Source of the DNA: Ruania alba
Lineage (GTDB): Bacteria; Actinomycetota; Actinomycetes; Actinomycetales; Beutenbergiaceae
Reading direction: 5' to 3'
NCBI RefSeq assembly: GCF_900105765.1
Contig: NZ_FNTX01000002.1
Coordinates: forward strand, 2,356,001 to 2,420,000
Length of the DNA: 64,000 bases
Shown: one piece after another, positions 52,365 to 61,741 of the stretch
Position numbering within the stretch: position 1 is the first letter of the stretch
Layout of the letters: each line of letters begins with the position of its first letter
The notes under the pieces: model-generated
Database searches by the model: none
What the model was told of the DNA's origin: nothing
The model's input: the letters and a program-made list of their open reading frames with translations, nothing else
Translations under genes and position numbers: made by a program

Positions 52365-53573
52365 ATGGTGCAGGCAGTGCGGGGCCGGGTCATCACCCCC
52401 GAGCAGGAGATTCCTGACGGCGGAGTGTGCTGGGAGGGGGACCGGCTCACCTGGGTGGGAGCTGTCGCGGACGCCCCAGCCGACGTGGCAGCCGAGCTCG
52501 CGACAGTACCTGCGGCACCGGACACCTCGTTGCTGCCCGGGCTGGTGGACATCCACAACCACGGCGGTGGTGGCGCCAGCATCCCCGCCGTCGAGGATAC
52601 GGTCGAGGCCCTGCAGGCCGTCACCGAGCATCGCCGGCACGGCACCACGCGCATGCTCGCCTCGCTCGTCACGGCGGCGCCGGAGGTGCTGCTCGCCCGC
52701 GCCGCGGTGCTTGCCGACCTCGCCGACGCCGGGGAGATCGAGGGGATCCACTCGGAGGGGCCGTTCCTGGCCGAGTCCCGCTGCGGTGCACAGGACCCCA
52801 CCTTCCTCATCGACGGCGACCCCTCGCTCGTGGAGCAGCTAGCCGCCACGGCGCGTGGTCACCTCGCCACGATGACCGTCGCGCCCGAGGTCCATGGTGC
52901 GGACGCCGCGCTGGACGCCCTCGTCGAGGCCGGCGCGCTGCCGTCCATCGGCCACACCGACGCCGCCTCCGAAACCACCCGCGCCGCCGTCGAGCGGCTC
53001 ACCGCGCGGCTCGCCGGGAGTGGACGCCGCGTGACGGTGACGCACCTGTTCAACGGGATGCGCCCGCTACACCACCGCGATCCCGGCCCGATCCCGGTGC
53101 TCCTCGCCGCGGCACGGCGCGGCGAGATCGTGCTCGAGCTGATTGCTGATGGCGTGCACGTGCACCCCGAGCTGGTGCGGGACATCATCGCCACCGTCGG
53201 TGCGGAGAACGTCGCCCTGGTCACCGACGCGATGGCCGCCGCCGGGATGGCGGACGGGGAGTACCGGCTGGGCAGCCTCGACGTGCGGGTGGCCGAGGGG
53301 GTGGCACGACTGGCTCACGGCGGCTCGATCGCCGGTGGTACGGCCCACCTCATCGATGTCGTGCGCATCACTGCCAGCGGGGGAGTGCCCCTGGTGGACG
53401 CTGTGCGCAGCGCCTCGCTCACCCCGGCCGAGGTGCTGCGATCGCGCAGGGGCGGCAGCACGCCTTTCGGCGCGTTGCGAGCCGGGTACCGCGCCGACAT
53501 CGTCGTGGTCGACAGTGACCTCCAGGTCCAACGGGTGATCCGGGACGGGCAGGACGTCGCCCGAGGCCGATGA
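52365..53573 (+). CDS. nagA: N-acetylglucosamine-6-phosphate deacetylase
   Basis: Amidohydrolase that deacetylates GlcNAc-6-P in aminosugar catabolism and cell-wall recycling. The 402 residues have the metal motif [43 protein letters not shown] and the catalytic Asp in [14 protein letters not shown] 52365 follows GAGAGGAAA and lies ten bases after the restored nucS stop. Because of the upstream frameshift, the nucS frame runs without a stop into this gene. It converges with a ROK regulator. Confidence 0.95.
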   Translation: MVQAVRGRVITPEQEIPDGGVCWEGDRLTWVGAVADAPADVAAELATVPAAPDTSLLPGLVDIHNHGGGGASIPAVEDTVEALQAVTEHRRHGTTRMLASLVTAAPEVLLARAAVLADLADAGEIEGIHSEGPFLAESRCGAQDPTFLIDGDPSLVEQLAATARGHLATMTVAPEVHGADAALDALVEAGALPSIGHTDAASETTRAAVERLTARLAGSGRRVTVTHLFNGMRPLHHRDPGPIPVLLAAARRGEIVLELIADGVHVHPELVRDIIATVGAENVALVTDAMAAAGMADGEYRLGSLDVRVAEGVARLAHGGSIAGGTAHLIDVVRITASGGVPLVDAVRSASLTPAEVLRSRRGGSTPFGALRAGYRADIVVVDSDLQVQRVIRDGQDVARGR

Positions 53574-53589
53574 GTCCTCCGCCGAGCGC

Positions 53590-54780
53590 TCAGAGCTGGG
53601 CGTCGTAGGTTCGGAACATCACCAGGCCGGCGGCACCGAGGATGGTGGCATCATCCTGCTCGGGCGCCGCGATCACTCGGATCTCGGCACCTCGGCGCGG
53701 GATGCGCCGCGTGATCTCCTCGGCCACCAGGGCAGCGAACGCGTCGCCGCCACCGGCAGCATCGCCGTGCAGCACGTACGTCCCGGATCCGAGCAGCTGC
53801 TCGAGGTTGGCCAGTCCCAGTGCCAGGTTCCGGGCGTACTCGCCGCGCAGCGTGCGGGCTGCGTCGCTGGGGTCGGCGGCCAGGATGCGGGAGGTGAGCT
53901 CGTCCGGGCGAGCGATCCCGAGCTCGCGGGCCCGATCGCGCAGCCAGCCCAATGACGCCACCGTGTACCAGCAGCCGAGTTGTCCGCACATGCATCTGGT
54001 CCCGTGCTGGTCGACCACGGTGTGCCCGATCTCGCCACCCCCGCCACGCGGACCGTGCACGGCGCGGCCGTCGGCTACCAGGCCCACGCCGAGAACGTCC
54101 CCGGTGTAGACGGAGGCGAAGTCGCGGCAGTCGCGGCCCACTCCGAACCACAGGTCGCCGATGGCCTGCACGCGCGGGTGGTGGTCGACGTAGACCGGCA
54201 CGCCGAAGTGATCGGCGAGCAAGGGTCCCAGTGGGAGGTGATTGAGGGTCGGGATCCGATAGTTCTCCATGATGGTGCCGGTCGGAACGTCGACGGCACC
54301 GGCCGATCCCACGCCGATCCCGAGCAGGGTGTCCGCCCGGAACAGCCGCTCGCTGTGGGTCAGCAGGGTTGTACGGAAGGAGTCGACGTCGGTGAACCGG
54401 GCACGGCTGCGCTGCAGGACCTGCCCGTCGAGCGAGACAGTGGCCACGACGAGCACATCCGGTGCGGCGAACACGGCGCCGAGCTGCCAGGTGTCGGCGA
54501 ACCACAATGGCCGAGGTGGTTTGCCGTGCGCGGCCGGAACCTTCGCCAACTCGAGCAACAGGCCCTGGTCGAGCAACGGTTGCACGATCGTGGTGACGCT
54601 GCCCCGGCCGATGCCGAGCTCGCGTGCCACCTCGGACCGGCTCATCGGGCCGTGCACCTGGAGGGCACGGATGACCCGGGCGCGGTTGGCCCGGCCGAGG
54701 TCAGCAGGGCCGAGAACGCTGGTGGTCGCCATCGACGGTTCCTGTCGACGCGAGCCAATGTGGTGCTCCTGCTCGTTCAT
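53590..54780 (-). CDS. ROK-family transcriptional regulator
   Basis: Winged-helix DNA-binding protein (GPMSRSEVARELGIGRGSVTTIVQPL) fused to a ROK sugar-kinase-like domain with the zinc motif CMCGQLGCW and GGEIGH. About 396 residues from ATG 54780; a start at ATG 54732 (MATTSVLG) is equally plausible. Members such as NagC and XylR sense sugars or sugar phosphates. It is divergent from the D-aminoacylase operon, with a palindromic site between them, and its other neighbour is nagA. It probably controls the divergent operon; the ligand is open. Confidence 0.9.
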   Translation of the reverse strand: MNEQEHHIGSRRQEPSMATTSVLGPADLGRANRARVIRALQVHGPMSRSEVARELGIGRGSVTTIVQPLLDQGLLLELAKVPAAHGKPPRPLWFADTWQLGAVFAAPDVLVVATVSLDGQVLQRSRARFTDVDSFRTTLLTHSERLFRADTLLGIGVGSAGAVDVPTGTIMENYRIPTLNHLPLGPLLADHFGVPVYVDHHPRVQAIGDLWFGVGRDCRDFASVYTGDVLGVGLVADGRAVHGPRGGGGEIGHTVVDQHGTRCMCGQLGCWYTVASLGWLRDRARELGIARPDELTSRILAADPSDAARTLRGEYARNLALGLANLEQLLGSGTYVLHGDAAGGGDAFAALVAEEITRRIPRRGAEIRVIAAPEQDDATILGAAGLVMFRTYDAQL

Positions 54781-54831
54781 GGGCGTCGCCTTCACCTCAT
54801 CCTGATGCGCGCTGGGGTGTCACGCATTAAG

Positions 54832-54849
54832 TTATAGTTGCAAACATAA
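54832..54849. promoter_or_regulatory. Inverted-repeat operator between the ROK gene and the D-amino-acid operon
   Basis: TTAT-AG-TTG and CAA-AC-ATAA form a perfect inverted repeat with two-base unpaired positions (TTATnnTTGCAAnnATAA). It is an AT-rich island in GC-rich DNA, about 50 bases from ROK start candidates and 30 bases from the D-aminoacylase ATG. ROK regulators bind AT-rich palindromes of this kind. Confidence 0.65.
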
Positions 54850-54878
54850 TAGTCCGTCAGGCCGTGAGGAGCCCAGCC

Positions 54879-56438
54879 ATGCCGTCGACCGTCATCCGGG
54901 GCGTACAACTGGCTGACGAGCCCATGTCTGGACAGCTGGTGGACATCCACGTCGCTGACGGACAGATCGTGGCGGTGCATCCCGCAGCTCGGGCGACCGA
55001 GGCGGATTCGATCATCGACGGCGGTGGTCGCCTCGCCATGCCGGGCTTCATCGATGCACACGCGCACGCCGAAGGCGCCGTCTTCGACGACGAGGTGCAG
55101 CTGGCGATGCTCCGCCAGGGGGTGACCAGCGTGGTGGTGGGCAACGACGGTGTGTCGTTCGCGCCTGCACCCGGTCCGACAGCCGAGTGGGCCAGTGACT
55201 ACTTCATCGCGATCAACGGTGAGCACCCCGATGGTGCGCAGGCACGGATCGCGGATCTGCGTGCGGGCTACAACGGACGCACCCGGGTGAACGTGGCGAC
55301 CTTGGTGCCGCACGGGAACCTGCGCCATGCCGTGATCGGCGGATCGGACCGGCCCGCCACCGCGGGTGAGCTCGACGAGATGGTCAGCCTGCTTGAGCAG
55401 GGCCTGTCCGACGGGGCCTGCGGGCTGTCCACCGGCCTCGAGTACCAGCCCGGTGGATATGCCGACGTGGCCGAGCTGACGGCCCTGGCTCGGGTGGTGG
55501 CGGAGCACCGACTCCCGCACGTCAGCCACATGCGTGGCTACGAGGGGCTCGCCGTCGGCGCCATGGCCGAGCTTGCTCAGATCGCTCACGACAGCGGCGT
55601 CGCCACCCATATCTCACATCTGCACGGCCCGGACGATCAACTCGTCGCAGCGTTGGACAGCATGCAGGCGGAGGGGCTCGACGTCACGTTCGACTCCTAC
55701 CCGTATCTGCGCGGAGCCTCGATCCTGTCCATGGTGGCACTGCCGGACTGGGTCCCGCTGGCCGATCCGGCGCAGGCGGTGGCGCTGCTGCGGCGCCCGG
55801 ACGTTCAGGAGCGGCTGCACGCCGAGCACCTCCCGCAGCTGGAGGAGGTGTGGCCGCGGATCACGATGGCGCACGTGCCAGGCAAGCTGGCGTGGGCCGA
55901 AGGGCTCGGCCTGATGCAGGTGGCGGACCGGCTCCGCCTGTCCCCGGCGCAGACCGTGGTGGAACTGCTGATCAGCACCGAGCTGCGGGCGGGCTGCATC
56001 TTCGCCCAGCCGCCTACCAACTCGGAAGCCTCGGTCCGCACCCTCCTGGGCTCGCCGGGGCACATCGGTTCCTCCGACGCGATCTATTCCGGTGGGAAGC
56101 CGCACCCGCGCGGCTGGGGAGCATTCGCACGTTTCCTCGCCGAGCACGTACGCCGGCTCAGCGACTGGACGTGGGCCGAGTCACAGTGGCACCTCTCCGG
56201 TGCGGCTGCCGCCCGGTTCTGTCTCCATGATCGTGGCGCACTGGCGCCCGGAATGGCGGCGGACATCGCACTCATCGATCCGGACGCCGTCCAGGACAAC
56301 GCTGACTACGAGACGCCACGCACCCTCGCCACCGGCGTCGACGACGTGCTGGTCAACGGCACGCCCGTGCTGACCGGCGGCATGCTGACCCCCGAACGAA
56401 CCGGCCGCGCGCTACGACCCCCGAAGGTGACCCGCTGA
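54879..56438 (+). CDS. N-acyl-D-amino-acid deacylase family amidohydrolase
   Basis: Zinc amidohydrolase that releases D-amino acids from N-acyl derivatives. The 519 residues have the metal-binding GFIDAHAHAEG, a GVTSVVVGNDGVSFAP loop as in D-aminoacylases, LVPHGNLRHAVIG, SHMRGYEG with the second histidine cluster, HISHLHG, and a C-terminal metal Asp in HIGSSDAI. GALAPGMAADIALID is the typical end of the beta sandwich. ATG 54879 follows GAGGAG. First gene of a three-gene operon with a PLP enzyme and RidA. Confidence 0.9.
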   Translation: MPSTVIRGVQLADEPMSGQLVDIHVADGQIVAVHPAARATEADSIIDGGGRLAMPGFIDAHAHAEGAVFDDEVQLAMLRQGVTSVVVGNDGVSFAPAPGPTAEWASDYFIAINGEHPDGAQARIADLRAGYNGRTRVNVATLVPHGNLRHAVIGGSDRPATAGELDEMVSLLEQGLSDGACGLSTGLEYQPGGYADVAELTALARVVAEHRLPHVSHMRGYEGLAVGAMAELAQIAHDSGVATHISHLHGPDDQLVAALDSMQAEGLDVTFDSYPYLRGASILSMVALPDWVPLADPAQAVALLRRPDVQERLHAEHLPQLEEVWPRITMAHVPGKLAWAEGLGLMQVADRLRLSPAQTVVELLISTELRAGCIFAQPPTNSEASVRTLLGSPGHIGSSDAIYSGGKPHPRGWGAFARFLAEHVRRLSDWTWAESQWHLSGAAAARFCLHDRGALAPGMAADIALIDPDAVQDNADYETPRTLATGVDDVLVNGTPVLTGGMLTPERTGRALRPPKVTR

Positions 56439-57736
56439 TGCCTGAACGGATACTGGACACCCACCTCAAAGGGCTGAACGTCGACCCTGGCACATCGGTG
56501 CCCGAGCTGCTCGCGGGCACACCGTCGATCACCGATGACGTGTTCTCCTGGCCGCTGCTGACCCTGAGCGAGGTCGCGCTGGAGCACAACATTCAGACCA
56601 TGGCCAGCGTGTGCGCCGACGCCGGCGTGCTGCACGCCCCCCACGTGAAGACGGCGATGTCCCAAGAGCTCTACGCACGCCAAGCCGGGGCAGGGGCGTG
56701 GGGCGCCACGGTGGCCACCCCGGCGCAGCTGCGCGCCGTCCGCTCGTGGGGGTCGTCACCGGTGATGCTCGCGAACGAGCTGACTGACCCCCGCGAGCTG
56801 CGCTGGTTGCGCGAGCACCTCATCGGCGCGGCGAGGGACGGCGAGCCGGCCACTGTCTGGCACTGGGTGGACAGCTTGTGTGGTGTCGAGCTGGCGCGGC
56901 AGGCGCTCCGGCCGGAGGGTGACCCGGCGCCGTCGGGTTACGGCGTGTTGATCGAGCTCGGCGTTCCGGGTGGGCGCACCGGGGTGCGCTCCGCCGCCGA
57001 CGCACTCGAGCTGGCCCGGGGCCTCGCCGCCGCGAGGATTCCGCTGGTCGGTGTAGCCGGGTACGAGGGTCCGCTGGTCGACCACGACGAACGGCCGCGA
57101 GCCGGCCGGGTGATCGAGTACGTGCGCGCGCTGCGAGACCTGGCCGAGGCGATCGATCGGGAGAATCTGTGGGGCCCGGGTATCGGCACCGACGGCCTTG
57201 CCCCCGTCGTCACAGTGGGCGGCAGTGATGTCATCGACGTGATTCTGTCCGAGTTGGGCGAGGTCGACGGCCGAATGCCGATCCGCGGGGTGATCCGCTC
57301 CGGCGCCTCCCTCACCCACGATCACGGGCTCTGCGCGAGAGCCAACCCGTGGCAGCACCTCGGCCTGGCGCTGCAGCCCGCTGCCGTGGTGTGGGCGTCC
57401 GTGCTGTCCACCCCGGAAGAGGGGCTTGCGCTGCTCAACGCCGGACGACGCGACGTCCCCTTCGACATCGACCTTCCGGTGCCGCTGCACGTGCTCGGCC
57501 TGGCCGAGACCGGGGCGTGGGCCGGCCCCGGCCCGATCGAAGGATGGCAGGTGACGACGCTGAACGACCAGCACGCCTACCTGCGCACCACTAACGGCAC
57601 CTCCACCCCGCTCAGCCCGGGGGACGTCGTCGGGCTCGGGATCTCCCACCCCTGCACCCTGTTCGACAAATGGCGCACGGCCGTAGTGGTCGATGACCAG
57701 CTGCGCGCCGTCGACCTGATCACCACCCAGTTCTGA
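56438..57736 (+). CDS. D-serine/D-threonine dehydratase-like PLP enzyme (alanine racemase N-terminal fold)
   Basis: Fold-III PLP protein of 432 residues related to D-threonine aldolase and eukaryotic-type D-serine dehydratase. The PLP Lys71 lies in HAPHVKTAMSQ. The C-terminal DSD domain has GLGISHPCTLFDKWR, in which His and Cys typically bind zinc. The start overlaps the deacylase stop (TGATG). It should degrade or cleave the D-amino acid released upstream, producing an unstable enamine or imine, which fits the RidA gene that follows. Substrate not proven. Confidence 0.87.
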   Translation: MPERILDTHLKGLNVDPGTSVPELLAGTPSITDDVFSWPLLTLSEVALEHNIQTMASVCADAGVLHAPHVKTAMSQELYARQAGAGAWGATVATPAQLRAVRSWGSSPVMLANELTDPRELRWLREHLIGAARDGEPATVWHWVDSLCGVELARQALRPEGDPAPSGYGVLIELGVPGGRTGVRSAADALELARGLAAARIPLVGVAGYEGPLVDHDERPRAGRVIEYVRALRDLAEAIDRENLWGPGIGTDGLAPVVTVGGSDVIDVILSELGEVDGRMPIRGVIRSGASLTHDHGLCARANPWQHLGLALQPAAVVWASVLSTPEEGLALLNAGRRDVPFDIDLPVPLHVLGLAETGAWAGPGPIEGWQVTTLNDQHAYLRTTNGTSTPLSPGDVVGLGISHPCTLFDKWRTAVVVDDQLRAVDLITTQF

Positions 57737-57751
57737 ACCGAAGGAGCCATC

Positions 57752-58156
57752 ATGACCAAGACAGCCGTTCACACCGACGCTGCCCCGCCGCCCGCGCACG
57801 CCTTCCCGCAGGGGGTACGCAAGGGACCGTTCCTGCAGGTCTCCGGCCAGGGGCCGGTGGATCCGGCGACCCGCGAGTACGTCTTCCCCGACGACGTCGC
57901 CGCGCAGACGACCCGCGTGCTGGAAAACGTCGCGGCCATCGTGCGCGCCGGCGGCGCGTCCTTCTCCGACGTGATCTCCCTGCGCGTCTTCCTCACCGAC
58001 CGGTCGCTGTTCCCCGCCATGAACGAGGCTTACGCGGCATTCGTCGAGCAGCACGGCGGCCAGGACGTGTTCCCGGCACGCACCACCGTGATCTGCGGAC
58101 TGCCCCGTGAGGAGATGCTCGTCGAGATCGACGCGCTCGCGGTGGTCAGCGAGTAG
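57752..58156 (+). CDS. RidA/YjgF-family enamine/imine deaminase
   Basis: Hydrolyses reactive 2-aminoacrylate-type intermediates made by PLP enzymes. The 134-residue protein has the fold's conserved Arg110 in FPARTTVICGLP and a Glu in MLVEIDALAVV. It follows a PLP dehydratase-like gene by 15 bases with AAGGAG upstream. The combination suggests detoxification of the intermediate from D-amino-acid breakdown. Confidence 0.93.
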   Translation: MTKTAVHTDAAPPPAHAFPQGVRKGPFLQVSGQGPVDPATREYVFPDDVAAQTTRVLENVAAIVRAGGASFSDVISLRVFLTDRSLFPAMNEAYAAFVEQHGGQDVFPARTTVICGLPREEMLVEIDALAVVSE

Positions 58157-58173
58157 CGGCGACGCCGCGCCTC

Positions 58174-59628
58174 TCAGACGAGCGCGGCCTGCACCCGCTC
58201 GCCGTGCCGGGTGGCCAGGTCCGCTCGCCCCACTTCGTGCAACCAGGCTGAGTGCCGCTCCCAGAGGCGACGGACGTCGTCGGGACGTTCGCCGAGGAGA
58301 TCCTGAGACTCGGCGAGGTCGGCGGACAGGTCGAACAGGTGCACGCCGTCCCCGACGTCCACGTGCTCGACGGTGTGTACACCGCGCGCCTCGTCCGAGT
58401 CACCGTGGGTGATCCGCAGCTTGAGATCTCCCACCCGCACGGCCGACTGGAACCCGGTCTCCCAGTGCAGCGACTCGTGCCCCGCGCCGCCCTCACCACG
58501 CCACAGCGCGCCCTGGTCGGTGCCATCGCTGTCCAGGGTGGCCACGTCATAGCCGGCGGCGGCGAGCAGCGTCGGGTAGAGGTCCATCGAACTGACCAGG
58601 CCCGGCTGGGTGCGCCCACCGGACCAGCCGCCGTCGGGCCAGCGCACCAGGTAGGGCACCCGCACCCCACCCTCGGCGAGGGTGTACTTGGTGCCGCTGA
58701 GCGGGGTGTTGTCGCCGTAGTTGCAGGTGGAGCCGCCGTTGTCGGTGAGGTAGACAACGATGGTGTTATCGGCGTTCCCGGACTCGTCCAGCGTGTCCAG
58801 GAGGCGGCCGATCTCGGCGTCCATCAGCTCCAGCTGGGCCAGGTAGTACTCCCGGCCGTGCTCCAGGTTCGGGGCGATCGCCCCGTCGTACCAGTCGTGG
58901 TAGCTGAGCGCGTCGGCGTCGTGCCAGTCGGCCTTCGCGGGAAGGCCGCGCTTCTCGAGCTCCTCGGCCGGCAGCTGCCAGCAGAAGTTGTGCACCGCGT
59001 TGAACGCGACCATGGCGAAGTACGGGCCCTCGGTGGTGGTGATGAAGTCGCGGGTGCGCCGGCCCAGCTCAGCGGTGAGGAAGGAGTCGAGCTCCACCTC
59101 GTCGCCGTTGTGCAGCATCGGCTGCACCGCCATCCGCCACTGCGCCTCCGGTCCGTACTCGGCGACCGCGTCATCGCTGTGCACCAGGTAGTTGAGGCGC
59201 CCCTGCTGCTGCCCGGCAAGGCCGTAGTAGGACTCGTCGAACCCGTGCTCGGACGGGCAGGCACGATCACCGGGCTCCTCCGGGCCGTAGTGCACCTTGC
59301 CGAAGTAGCCGCAGGTGTAGCCGAGCTCGCCGAACCGTTCGGCGAGCGTGCTGCGCTCGTCCGGGAAGCGCGTGTCGGAGAACCAGGTGGACCCCCACCG
59401 TGCCGGATAGGAGCCGCTGATGATCGCACCGCGGGAGGGGTTGCAGATCGGCGCGGCCACGTAGGCGTCGGAGCAGCTCACCCCGTTCGCGGCGAGCCGG
59501 TCCAGCGCCGGGGTCCGCACGGCCGGGTCGAACCCGAGGGCGCTGCGGTCACCGTACCCATGGTCGTCGGAGAGGATCAGCAGGACGTTCGGTGGGTTGG
59601 ACGCAGGCACAGGGCTCCTTGCGGTCAT
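58174..59628 (-). CDS. Type I formylglycine-dependent sulfatase
   Basis: Hydrolyses sulfate esters. The 484-residue alkaline-phosphatase-fold protein has the formylglycine motif C-x-P-S-R at Cys62-Arg66 (CNPSR) followed by GAIISGSYPARWG. The metal Asp pair is in ILSDDHGYGD, with further ligands in TDNGGSTCNYGDN. No signal peptide is visible, so it should work inside the cell on imported sulfated sugars; a maturation enzyme must be encoded elsewhere. Its ATG overlaps the GH42 stop, last gene of the minus-strand glycan operon. Confidence 0.92.
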   Translation of the reverse strand: MTARSPVPASNPPNVLLILSDDHGYGDRSALGFDPAVRTPALDRLAANGVSCSDAYVAAPICNPSRGAIISGSYPARWGSTWFSDTRFPDERSTLAERFGELGYTCGYFGKVHYGPEEPGDRACPSEHGFDESYYGLAGQQQGRLNYLVHSDDAVAEYGPEAQWRMAVQPMLHNGDEVELDSFLTAELGRRTRDFITTTEGPYFAMVAFNAVHNFCWQLPAEELEKRGLPAKADWHDADALSYHDWYDGAIAPNLEHGREYYLAQLELMDAEIGRLLDTLDESGNADNTIVVYLTDNGGSTCNYGDNTPLSGTKYTLAEGGVRVPYLVRWPDGGWSGGRTQPGLVSSMDLYPTLLAAAGYDVATLDSDGTDQGALWRGEGGAGHESLHWETGFQSAVRVGDLKLRITHGDSDEARGVHTVEHVDVGDGVHLFDLSADLAESQDLLGERPDDVRRLWERHSAWLHEVGRADLATRHGERVQAALV

Positions 59629-61652
59629 GGGGTGGTGACGTGCCAGGTGGCGCCCGGCTGTTCCCGGACCACGGCGACCTCACCCGGTTCCAGCAGGATA
59701 CCGCCGTCGGTGCTGGCCTCGGTGAGGAGATCGTGGCCGGCTCCGGTGACCCGGACCGGCGCGCTGCCGTGGTGCAGGAAGAACAGGTAGTCCGCCTGCG
59801 CGCCACGGCGGCGCACCACTTCCAGGCCCGTCCCGACGGCGTCCGGGACAGGTGCGTAGATGTTCTCGGCCTGGCACAGCCTCGCCCAGAAGACGTCCCG
59901 GGACTCCTGCACGAGCCGGGCGGACAGGTAGGTGGCAGTGCCGGCACCGACGGTGCGGCGGGTGATCGCCGGTAGCCCGGCCAGGTCGCCATCGGCGTAG
60001 CCCGCTACCTGTTCGGCCCCTTCGAGGTGCACCCGCTCGGTCCACTGCTGGACCTGGCTGCCATCGGTGAGTGAGCCGGTGATCTCGGGGGCGAGCGGCC
60101 GGATCTCCTCCACCCGGATCCCGAGCAGGTCGCGGATCCGCCCCGGGTAGCCGCCGAGGACGACCCGCTGGTTCTCGTCCGCGACGCCGCTGAAGTGACC
60201 GACCACCAGGTGGCCGCCGGATGCGACATAGGCGTCCAGCCAGGCCACGGTCGCGTCATCCATGGCGAACAGGCTGGGCACGGCGAGGATCCGGTAGCGG
60301 GAGGCGTCCGCGCCCGGTCGGATGAAGTCGGACGCGATCCCGGCCCGCCAGAGCGAGCGGTGCGTGGCGCGTACCTCCTCGGCGTAGTCGATCCCGTCGT
60401 GCGGCAGGTGCGGAGTCTCCAGGGACCACCACCCGTTCGCGTCCCAGACGATGCCCACCTGCGCCTCCACCAACGGCCCGTCCGCAGGGGGCTCGGCCAC
60501 CTCGGCGATGCGTGTCAGGATGCGCCCGAGCTCGATGGTGGCCTCGAAGGAGCGGCTCTCGGGCCCCGCGTGCGGGACCAGGGCACCGTGCCAGAACTCC
60601 GCACCGGCCGCCGAGGCGCGCCACTGGAAGAACAGTGATGCCTGCGAGCCGCGAGCGATGTAGCCGAGGGAGTTGCGGATGTTCCGGTCCGGATCCTTGA
60701 CGAGGGTCAGCTCGCCGGTGCGGATGCCGGTGGCATTCTGCTCCATCAGCAGCCATGGGCCGTCGGCCCAGGACCGGGTGAGGTCGGCGCCGTACGCCAC
60801 GTGCGCCTCGCCGTCGGGTCCGGCGCTGTCCAGGTAGTGGTCCACGGAGACGACGTCCTGGTGCTCGGCCCAGGCCCATTGATCCAGGTGGTTCCAGGTG
60901 GGCAGCATGAAGTTGGTGGTGACCGGTGCGGCCGAGGACGCCCGGATCTCGGTGACCTGCTCGCGGTAGGCGGCGAGCATCTCGTCCGAGCAGAACCGTT
61001 TGAAGTCCACCACCTGGGCGGGGTTGTGCAGGTACTGGGTCTGCATCGGCGGGAGGATGTCCTCCCAGTCGCTGTAGTGCTGGGACCAGAACGCGGTGTA
61101 CCAGGCGTCGTTGAGGGCATTGAGGGTGCCGTAGCGGGCCTGCAGCCACCGGCGGAACGCCGCCGCGGCGTGCGGGCCGTGGTCGATCGTGCCGTACTCG
61201 TTGTGCACGTGCCAGCCGCGCAGTCGCGGGTGCTGCCCGTAGCGTTCGGCGAGGAACCGGGCGACCCGGCGGCATGCCTGGCGGTAGGCCGGGGCGCTGA
61301 TCGCGTACGTGTCCCGGGAGCCATGCAGCACCCGGGTGCCGTCCGGGCGGACCGGCATCGCGTCGGGGTGGGCGCGAGTGAACCACGGCGGGGGAGAGGC
61401 GGTCGGGGTGGCGAGGAAGAAGGAGATACCCGCCTCGTCCAGGGTGGCGATCACCTCGTCCAGCCAGGTGGCGTCGAACTCACCCTCCCGCGGTTCGAGC
61501 AGCGCCCAGGAGAACACCCCGAGGGTGACGGTGTTCACCCCGGCCCGGCGCATCAGCTCCATATCCTGCGCCCATACCTCACGGGGCCACTGCTCGGGGT
61601 TGTAGTCGCCGCCGAACAGGAATCCGGTGGTGCCGGATGCGATCTCGGACAC
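59625..61652 (-). CDS. Beta-galactosidase, glycoside hydrolase family 42
   Basis: Retaining beta-galactosidase of 675 residues. The N-terminal FLFGGDYNPEQWPREVWAQD is a GH42 signature. The acid/base Glu152 lies in WHVHNEYG and the nucleophile Glu304 in WLLMEQNATG. A trimerisation domain and a C-terminal beta domain follow. No secretion signal is present, so it hydrolyses imported galactosides. The start is GTG 61652 behind GAAGGAGG. It is preceded by a 58-bp palindrome and two permease genes, and followed by a translationally coupled sulfatase gene. Confidence 0.95.
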   Translation of the reverse strand: MSEIASGTTGFLFGGDYNPEQWPREVWAQDMELMRRAGVNTVTLGVFSWALLEPREGEFDATWLDEVIATLDEAGISFFLATPTASPPPWFTRAHPDAMPVRPDGTRVLHGSRDTYAISAPAYRQACRRVARFLAERYGQHPRLRGWHVHNEYGTIDHGPHAAAAFRRWLQARYGTLNALNDAWYTAFWSQHYSDWEDILPPMQTQYLHNPAQVVDFKRFCSDEMLAAYREQVTEIRASSAAPVTTNFMLPTWNHLDQWAWAEHQDVVSVDHYLDSAGPDGEAHVAYGADLTRSWADGPWLLMEQNATGIRTGELTLVKDPDRNIRNSLGYIARGSQASLFFQWRASAAGAEFWHGALVPHAGPESRSFEATIELGRILTRIAEVAEPPADGPLVEAQVGIVWDANGWWSLETPHLPHDGIDYAEEVRATHRSLWRAGIASDFIRPGADASRYRILAVPSLFAMDDATVAWLDAYVASGGHLVVGHFSGVADENQRVVLGGYPGRIRDLLGIRVEEIRPLAPEITGSLTDGSQVQQWTERVHLEGAEQVAGYADGDLAGLPAITRRTVGAGTATYLSARLVQESRDVFWARLCQAENIYAPVPDAVGTGLEVVRRRGAQADYLFFLHHGSAPVRVTGAGHDLLTEASTDGGILLEPGEVAVVREQPGATWHVTTP

Positions 61653-61673
61653 GCGGTCCTCCTTCACTTCTCG

Positions 61674-61731
61674 GCGAGTGCGGCCGATTTCGCTCATATC
61701 CCGGGATATGAGCGAAATCGGCCGCACTCGC
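61674..61731. repeat. Perfect 58-bp palindrome
   Basis: Both 29-base halves are exactly complementary around a CCCGGG centre (61700-61705). The arm begins GCGAGTGCGGCCGAT and recurs, with one change in 23 bases, at 38882-38904. It lies between the permease stop (61742) and the GH42 start (61652). As RNA it would form a very stable hairpin, able to reduce or protect transcription between transporter and enzyme genes. Confidence 0.9.
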
Positions 61732-61741
61732 GGTGTGGTGG

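Noticed and set aside
51513-53573. A genuine NucS-NagA fusion protein of over 600 residues
   Set aside because: The junction residues are nonsense relative to both families, one added G restores the exact NucS C-terminus and stop, and nagA has its own ribosome-binding site and start.
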